From positions 186,001-250,000 of the forward strand of contig BGZK01000871.1 in NCBI GenBank assembly GCA_005406025.1: a stretch of DNA of 64,000 nucleotides, written 5' to 3'. Position 1 is the first letter of the stretch; each line of letters opens with the position of its first letter. The position numbers and the translations under genes were made by a program. Under the pieces are notes generated by a model. It searched no databases and was not told the origin of the DNA. It worked only from the letters and a program-made list of their open reading frames with translations. This DNA comes from Eumeta japonica. Its lineage: Eukaryota; Arthropoda; Insecta; Lepidoptera; Psychidae. This document shows positions 57,951 to 64,000 of this stretch, piece after piece.

Positions 57951-58454
57951 TCTCACACTATAATTGTTAATGTCGTCCGAAAATTTCCGTTCTTTTATAC
58001 CATTTTATAATACCGTCAAAAACCCCGATTTGGAAAAGGTGTCAAATTCGGTACAAAGGCCGTGTGCTTTTAAAATAAACGGGTGCAGATTCTTTCAATA
58101 ACAGGTTATTTAAAATATTTGTTAATTCCTTAGTACTAATATTTAACACAAAAGTTTTATGTTACAAATATTTGTATTAAATGCCAATTTTCTAGCTTTA
58201 AAGTCATCTGGAGAAAGTTTGAATTTACCGCGAAGAGTGTGTTAAAAATGGAAACTTTTGTAAGTCGTAAGTTCACTTCTTTATCAATTTGAGTTTTTCT
58301 TTTGTAAAACTGATATAATACTCTTTTATTTGACAGAATTTCACTAGTAGAAAAGAAACATTTAAACATCCTGGCACCTCTATACAGCTGTGACAAGAAT
58401 AGAAGGCTAGTCTAGACCAGCCTTAAAATATTTAATCTAACGATAATTCAAAAA

Positions 58455-58790
58455 GTTTTATTGCGTTTCTAAGTGGCAAACGAGCACTCGAATCACCGGA
58501 AAGTAGGTGATTATCACCGCCCATGGACACTCGCAACGCCAATGGAGTTGCGAGTGGAGTTGGCCTTTTGGGAAGAAATAGAATATCTAATGGGGGCGCG
58601 GGCTGGTGAGTCTAAGGGAGTGGACCACCGGAACTCTTACTCACTGAACCAAACGCTAAAGCGAAAGCTGCTACTTCACGCTCATATTCTGTGAGAGTGT
58701 GGTATCTAACCGGTCGAACCGGCCCCTTTACGCGGTGAAGTCAGGCTGGGCCCAGCACGCTCCACCACTTGGATTACGTAGAATAAGCCT
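58455..58790 (+). repeat. Lepidopteran-type LINE 3' region repeat
   Basis: AAGTGGCAAACGAGCACTCG, GTAGGTGATTATCACCGCCC, ATGGACACTCGCAACGCCAA and GGCCTTTTGGGAAGAAATAG follow the order of a very common lepidopteran retroposon 3' segment. Its GC content makes it stand out. Inverted repeats CACTCGCAAC/GTTGCGAGTG lie inside. The ORF crossing it is not meaningful. Confidence 0.6.
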
Positions 58791-59286
58791 AAGAAAAAAT
58801 AAAAGTAAAAAAATATTTGTTCTTCTTTTAAATAAAATTGGCCTAGCAGCTTAATGTCCCATCCCGTCCCAAAGTCCAGTCAGAACAAAAATGAGAGGGT
58901 CATTCGCTGCTAAGTGCGAACTTTCTTTTTACCTTATTAATGATAATAAGCTAAAAACGAACAAAAAATTGCAGTGAAACTTTTTATCGGCGTAGTGGAG
59001 AAATTTAGTACAATATAAAAAAATAACGTCACAACAAAAAAAATTGTTTTATTCTTTTTTTTTTTACTAAAAAACTTCTTTTTTACTAAAACCACTAGCG
59101 AGCACCACAACCGCGTCAACGAGGGCTCAATTACGTTGTTGTTTTTTATTCCGTTGGGCAGTTCTACTTCCATCTTCGGAGCTAGTAGTCCCCGCCTGAA
59201 TCGTTGTCGTATTATTGGCGTTTCATTTATTGGTGATTCGTTATCGGATTCCTCCTCGTTCCCGCAACAAGTCTTATTTAAATAAA

Positions 59287-59587
59287 AAAGAAAACATATT
59301 AAAAATGCAAGCGAGGAAGCAATTACATCTTGCAGTGATGTTGTTTGGTGTTGTTAGATGGAAAACTTCTAGTTACTTATTCAACAAATCTAACTGGTCA
59401 CTTGAAAAGTACGAGTACAAGATCAGGGCTGTCCTACCAGTGCACGGAACCGCAGTTTCGTGACAGTTTCAGATTTGCAGCGTCGGAATATTCAAATGAT
59501 CGTCCTGCGCCTGTACGCGTAGCCACCAGTAAACAAACTTTTAAATTAAAACTGAAGAATTATTTGTTACAATTAGAGCATACTTAA
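59287..59587 (+). pseudogene. LINE ORF2 C-terminal remnant
   Basis: Two overlapping plus-strand frames (changing near 59460) give KQLHLAVMLFGVVRW, NWSLEKYEYKIRAVLP, then FRFAASEYSNDRPAPVRVA and TSKQTFKLKLKNYLLQLEHT before a stop. This is the tail downstream of the reverse transcriptase in Jockey/CR1-type elements ('FR.AA...WN.LP...R....F...LK.YLL'). One frameshift and several substitutions in conserved Trp positions show decay. The 3' part after 59590 is AT-rich. Confidence 0.7.
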
Positions 59588-60054
59588 ATTACCGCTAATA
59601 TTCTTCGTTCTAATTCGTACATATGCGATGGAATATATTAATTTATATACGAATTTCATTAGTTATGTAGTATATTATTTGTTTGTTTATTAGTACACGT
59701 AACAGTTTTTATTGTTTTAATAAATTTTAAATATAGGCAATCGTATTTATTGGTATAGTAATCAAACAATAGCGCCAGCATTTATTTTGTATTGTGTATT
59801 AAAGTAAGTAGTTCTGTTTAGGTCTCCGTTATGTTGAAAAATATGTTTTATATTTCTAAATGAGAAGCGTATTTTGTTAATTGTGTTTTGAAGTTACCAC
59901 TGTCGTCCTCATATCCACAGTTCACTATTCTCCATCTTGTCCAATCTTAGAGGATTATCAAATACATATTGAAAACAATTTTAGAAGGCTCGAAAACCCT
60001 ATAAAATTGATTTTGATAATTTGAATCAGTGCCAAAGAACATTCTTGCTGATAA

Positions 60055-60190
60055 TCTCAAACTCGTTTCCGCTTTTCATTTTGGTCCCGGTAATGTTCTT
60101 GATTTGGATCTGAATCCCTCTTGGTTCTAGTCCCGGTTCCACATTCGGTTTCAATCCTAGTCCTGTTGTCAAGTTCCATTTCCATCCTGA
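60055..60190 (-). repeat. Purine-rich degenerate array, copy 5 (inverted)
   Basis: Pyrimidine-rich on the plus strand (TTGGTCCCGGTAATGTTCTT, TAGTCCCGGTTCCACATTCG), so the purine array lies on the minus strand. A second weaker piece follows at 60495-60620, starting TTTCCGCCTGCATTGATAAA, probably the terminus of the same insertion. Confidence 0.5.
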
Positions 60191-60599
60191 CTTTCAATTC
60201 TGCTTTCCTGCTTGATTGTTTAATTCCGAACAAACCAATATTCCTTTTATGATTATGTATATATTTATATACTATATACATAATAAAACGTACACAAAAT
60301 TAATCTAACTGCGTGTAATTACCGTTAGTTATTTGTTTCTCGTTTTACTATTCCGATTTGTGTAGTTGGGTTTTTAATTTAATAATTTTACCATATTTGA
60401 AAAGAACTCATGAAAAACCCATAAAGTTCGTTTATACTCTATAAATAAAACAGGAAAAAATTAGATAGAATTGAATGGCCTATCCGATTTGTAGATAGTG
60501 TTAGCCTTCACCAGCGTTTCCGCCTGCATTGATAAAGAACCTTGATTAAGATTTTAATCTATATTAAAACCTCAACCTTAAGCTTGATCTTAATCGCAT

Positions 60600-61275
60600 T
60601 ATTAATTCCGATATCTGCCCCTCTCTTTTTAACTAAGGCCAAAGTTTTGGACTTAGTCTGTGAAATCTTCTTCTTCACATTTCCTAAAACTGCACAGCTA
60701 TGTTCTTTCATGAAATCTATGTCGAATATGCAGTCGTCTATTACGTCTGCAAAGATGACAATATACTAATATTCATTTAGTCTTTCGTTTATGGCGACTC
60801 TGCTCATCACAAACGAAAACGTGCCGGCCGATAGCCGTTAAGAGCTGAATGTGCCGATTCAGCTTCAGACAGACTTCGTTAAAAGGTTTCGCAAACCGCA
60901 ATTTCACGATGGTGCAATAGTCGTCCGGATTGTTTGGAAACCGAAACAACATACCATTAACTCTTCCGTTGTTATCAAACAGCTATTTCCGTAGACTGCT
61001 TATGAAATATTACAATTGGGACATTACTACCATCACCAATTACTCATTTTGAACTGAACCCATTTCCGAACACTTAGTTCGGAAATGAGTTCGGTTTGCC
61101 ACATTAAGAACACTGTGGGCGACACAGTTTTGTTGTTGCCTTCTTGAGCTGTGCTTGACCAGATCCTTTGAAAATGATATCCGCGGTGAAGTAATTCGAA
61201 AGTGTATGTGCGACAACATATTCGAGAGCTGTGCGATGCTCAAGACGGACGGCCGCATGAACTTCAATATTAGGG
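60600..61275 (-). pseudogene. LTR-retroelement gag/protease remnant
   Basis: On the minus strand, from right to left: a gag-like end (EVHAAVRLEHRTALEYVV), then a CCHC zinc-knuckle remnant at about 61060-61125 where 'C..CGKP' and 'HFRTKC' fall in different frames with a stop between them. Further on, at 60660-60790, the frame gives DVIDDCIFDIDFMKEHSC, the C-terminal 'D..DDCILG.DFL..H.C' block of retropepsin-like proteases of Gypsy/Osvaldo-type elements. Multiple stops and shifts are present, and no integrase or reverse transcriptase and no LTRs were recognised. It is a short, old relic with no remaining function expected. Confidence 0.6.
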
Positions 61276-61468
61276 ATTCTGTTAACGATAGCTTATAATA
61301 TAACCATGGTGTTTACTATTTCCGATTTCGACTTTCAAATCTAGCGCACATATTATCATTTCGCATTCAATAAATAGCCCATTATTACGAAAAATCGTTA
61401 TAGGTCTGGCTAAGAACCGTGTTCTAGTTGTAAATGTTCGAGTTCGAATTCGAAGAACCTAATGTTGA

Positions 61469-61672
61469 GTTGCTACAATAATATTCCTTTCCTTAATGGT
61501 TACAAATTGTAGTGCAAAGCGTTCATTTTCACAACTAAACCAAATAAAAAATGAATTACGAGCAACAGTGTTACAAGAACGACTAACTAATTTGCCAATT
61601 ATGTGCACAGAAAGTGATATCCTTCAAAAAATAGATTTTGAGGATATAATAAAAGATTTTTCGAAACAGTAA
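61469..61672 (+). pseudogene. hAT transposase C-terminal dimerisation domain fragment
   Basis: An uninterrupted 67-codon stretch on the plus strand contains NCSAKRSFSQLNQIKNELRA, then QERLTNLPIMCTESDILQKI and DFEDIIKDFSKQ before a TAA. This is the hAT C-terminal dimerisation motif ('ERSFS.LK.IK..LRS.M...RL..L..L.IE.D', then 'D...II..FA..K') as in ZMYM1/TTF-type hAT proteins. The first Glu of 'ERSFS' is Lys here. Upstream frames are broken, so only the tail is preserved. The reading frame of the tail itself has no lesion. Confidence 0.8.
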
Positions 61673-64000
61673 TCCCGAAAGAAACCATTATTGTAATCAT
61701 ATCAAATTTAAACCAGAAGCATAGGTACCTAATATTGGATTTGTATCAAATTGACCATAATAAATATAAAATCATAGCAGAAAAATGATTTTGTTATTCA
61801 CTTTTTTAGGTTCGTAACGTGGGGTGGTTATATTGTGAAATTTATAAAATAACAACAAATAACAAAAAGTGGCCAAGGGTGGGTTCGGTTCTCGCTATAG
61901 ATCTTGAAACCATTCGTAAAAGAACACGTGTGTGGTAGGGAATCCTCAGTGCGCTAATCAGACTCGCACTTGGCCAGTTTTTTTTTACTTTCCGACAGGG
62001 CCCCATATCACCGTGTGCTCAAGGGTTCTGGAACGGCCTAAGACGGCCCTAATCAAAAGGCAGTACTGTCGGAGGAGAAACTGCTTAAGTCGTTCTGCCG
62101 ATTCATAATCCTTTTAGAAATACACATCAACTAAGCGAGACGGTTTCTAATCTTAATTTTGTCAGTATGTTTTGAGTCTACGTATCCAGTGACAGCCATC
62201 AAAAAGCCTGGAATCGGCACACCGTCTAGTTTTTATTGCCACTTAGTACACGAGACGACAAGCGCGCCGCCGACTGGCGATCTTCGGTCGGGGGACATCT
62301 TAATCGATATTTTATTTATTTTTGGAATTTAATCACGAAAATTTAATTACGGTTCTTAATAAAAAATTTGATATCCCCATTAACAGAGAATAAGCTTTGT
62401 GAATATAACTGACTAGTTATGCCATGATAATGTATATTAATATATAAATCTACAAGTTTTTATCTTTGTTCGTTATAACTAATTAACTGTACATGCGATT
62501 AAGATTAAATTTTGTATACGTATAGAAAACATACTGACTCGAATGATATTTCACTTTATAGATAGTTTGTCCGCTCACATCTTTGAAATTATTGATCAGC
62601 TTGAAGCAGAATATACGCTTTATTTAAATCGGATGTTAGGAAAAGTTATCCTCGATTGCGGGATAGTAGACTTGTATATGTATAAAATTTTTTTCCCATA
62701 TAGAAAGTAATATTATTCCAGAGTACTATAGTGTATTTTATTTTGATTCTAAAACTTGTGCTGGCTTCGTAGAAATTGTAACCGCGAGCGGTATTAAAAT
62801 TGAAAGCAGGACGCGGAGTAGAATCGAGAGCAAGACCGGGATCGGAATTAGAATTAAGAGGAAAAACGAGATTAAGATTGACAGCAAGGGCTTTCCACAT
62901 AAAAGATGAAGGAACACATTGCAAGTCCACCAGTTAGAAGCTAGTCATACATATTTTTAAGTCGTATTAAAATTCTGGTTCAGATGATCTAACATTGGTG
63001 TAGTTTTCTAACTCGTTTCTGCAGTACTAAGTGAATGAAATACTTTGAAAATAAAGCCAAAATTGGTTAAAAATAAAAGTCATGTAGTAAAACAGGTTTT
63101 TGTAAACATATTTAATTAGCAACTGAAGAAAAATTACAATATTTGTTTATAGTTTACAACTACAAATTCATACATATTTATTAGGTACATTCAGGCAATA
63201 ATACCTTTCTATAGGACAATTTAACTCGATGATGTTAAGTTGCTTCGCACCTCATTACCTTATTTCATTAATACAGTTTTCTATACACCCAAAGTGCAGA
63301 TCAAGTTAGTATAATACAACATATCTTGTAAAATTTAAACATTTATAATCAAATGTTCACTTGCCAAGGTTAATGTTTCTTATTACTCTTTCAAGTTCTG
63401 ATCAATATGTCTTATCACCCAGTTCTTTAAGTATACGTATAGACATGATTATGATATTCCATGAAATATAATAGGCATAGTAATAAAGAGAAACCTTAAA
63501 ATGATGAAAAATCTTATGGAGTTCTATGCACCGATCACTATAGTTTAGAAACGTAATGAAAAAATGATGGTATAACAAAATACAATTTTGACAGGGTTGC
63601 AAAGGGTAATATTCTTTGGTACAAACACTTTTTAGATATGTTCCCATCTTTAGAAATGAGTTTCATTTACTCTACACGTTGATATAAACTTCTAGAAAAT
63701 AATTTTTGAAGTAATTATAAGTACATTAACTGACAATGTGATTACAAACTGCGTAATTTTTAAATTAGTGTTTAATTTTAAAATATTTTAGTTATAAGTT
63801 TGCCTTTTTTTTTTGTAAAAGGACGAAACTGCCTGGTGTTGTTAACTAATATTGAGACGGTTTCTTATTAACTTGACATTATTTTAATTATGAGTTAATT
63901 ATCCAAATTTTATTTTAATTTAACACCTACTTTCCAATTAGATAAATATTGGTAAAAAAACAACGCGGAATTAACATATCAGTAAGTATTACAAAAACAC
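61673..64000. other. Non-coding right end of the window
   Basis: Begins with the hAT 3' flank. At about 61950-61985, GACTCGCACTTGGCCAGTTT is a lepidopteran repeat terminus related to family A. 62230-62300 is GC-richer (ACAAGCGCGCCGCCGACTGG). Purine array copy 6 follows; the remainder is AT-rich without features. Confidence 0.5.
62780..62935 (+). repeat. Purine-rich degenerate array, copy 6
   Basis: Units GACCGGGATCGGAATTAGAA, GAATCGAGAGCAA and AACGAGATTAAGATTGACAG. It ends in AAAGATGAAGGAACACATTG, comparable with AAAGATGGAAGGATTCATTC at the end of copy 2, but with the terminus missing. Confidence 0.5.

Overview
The window looks like AT-rich nuclear DNA of a lepidopteran insect (moth or butterfly). 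It has one clearly recognisable spliced protein gene, very little other coding sequence, and a dense layer of old transposable elements. Many of the repeat termini resemble ones I associate with Lepidoptera: a motif around GACGAAACTATAAGGGTTCC, one around CCGACTTCAAAAAAGGAGG, and one resembling GCCCGCGACTCCGTCCGCGT. No repeat library was searched, so the order-level assignment is inference. No bacterial operons, ribosome binding sites or CRISPR arrays are present.

Region 1-2.2 kb: four exons on the minus strand encode the N-terminal (creatinase-like) half of an Xaa-Pro aminopeptidase. The gene runs off the left edge, so the catalytic peptidase half lies outside. Three of the four splice junctions shown fit together in phase. 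The 5' edge of the first recognised exon is unresolved. A minus-strand exon at 53.5 kb encodes a start codon plus a signal peptide and ends in a consensus donor. It is phase-compatible with one possible acceptor of the aminopeptidase, which raises the possibility that a single secreted-enzyme gene with a very long intron spans most of this window. That link is inference only.

Region 2.2-53 kb: mostly non-coding DNA, either the intron of that gene or intergenic. It contains a strong minus-strand TATA promoter at 11.0 kb with a leader of about 300 nt lacking ATG, a plus-strand TATA/initiator pair at 32.4 kb, several GC-rich islands, and a few exon-like pieces (21.7, 24.7 and 42.0 kb) that cannot be assigned to a gene. 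Repeats include a dispersed element family (at least seven copies, both orientations), purine-rich degenerate arrays that always sit beside the same terminus, a 408-bp MITE with matching termini, two copies of a ~120-bp foldback element, two decayed mariner transposases, a LINE reverse-transcriptase tail and an endonuclease-domain fragment.

Region 53-64 kb: the signal-peptide exon, a 120-bp tandem duplication with splice-site motifs in both copies, two GC islands (one with a well-spaced TATA/initiator), a LINE tail, a decayed LTR-retroelement gag/protease on the minus strand, and a hAT transposase C-terminal fragment. Several striking palindromes occur, the best being a perfect 52-bp palindrome at 12.1 kb.
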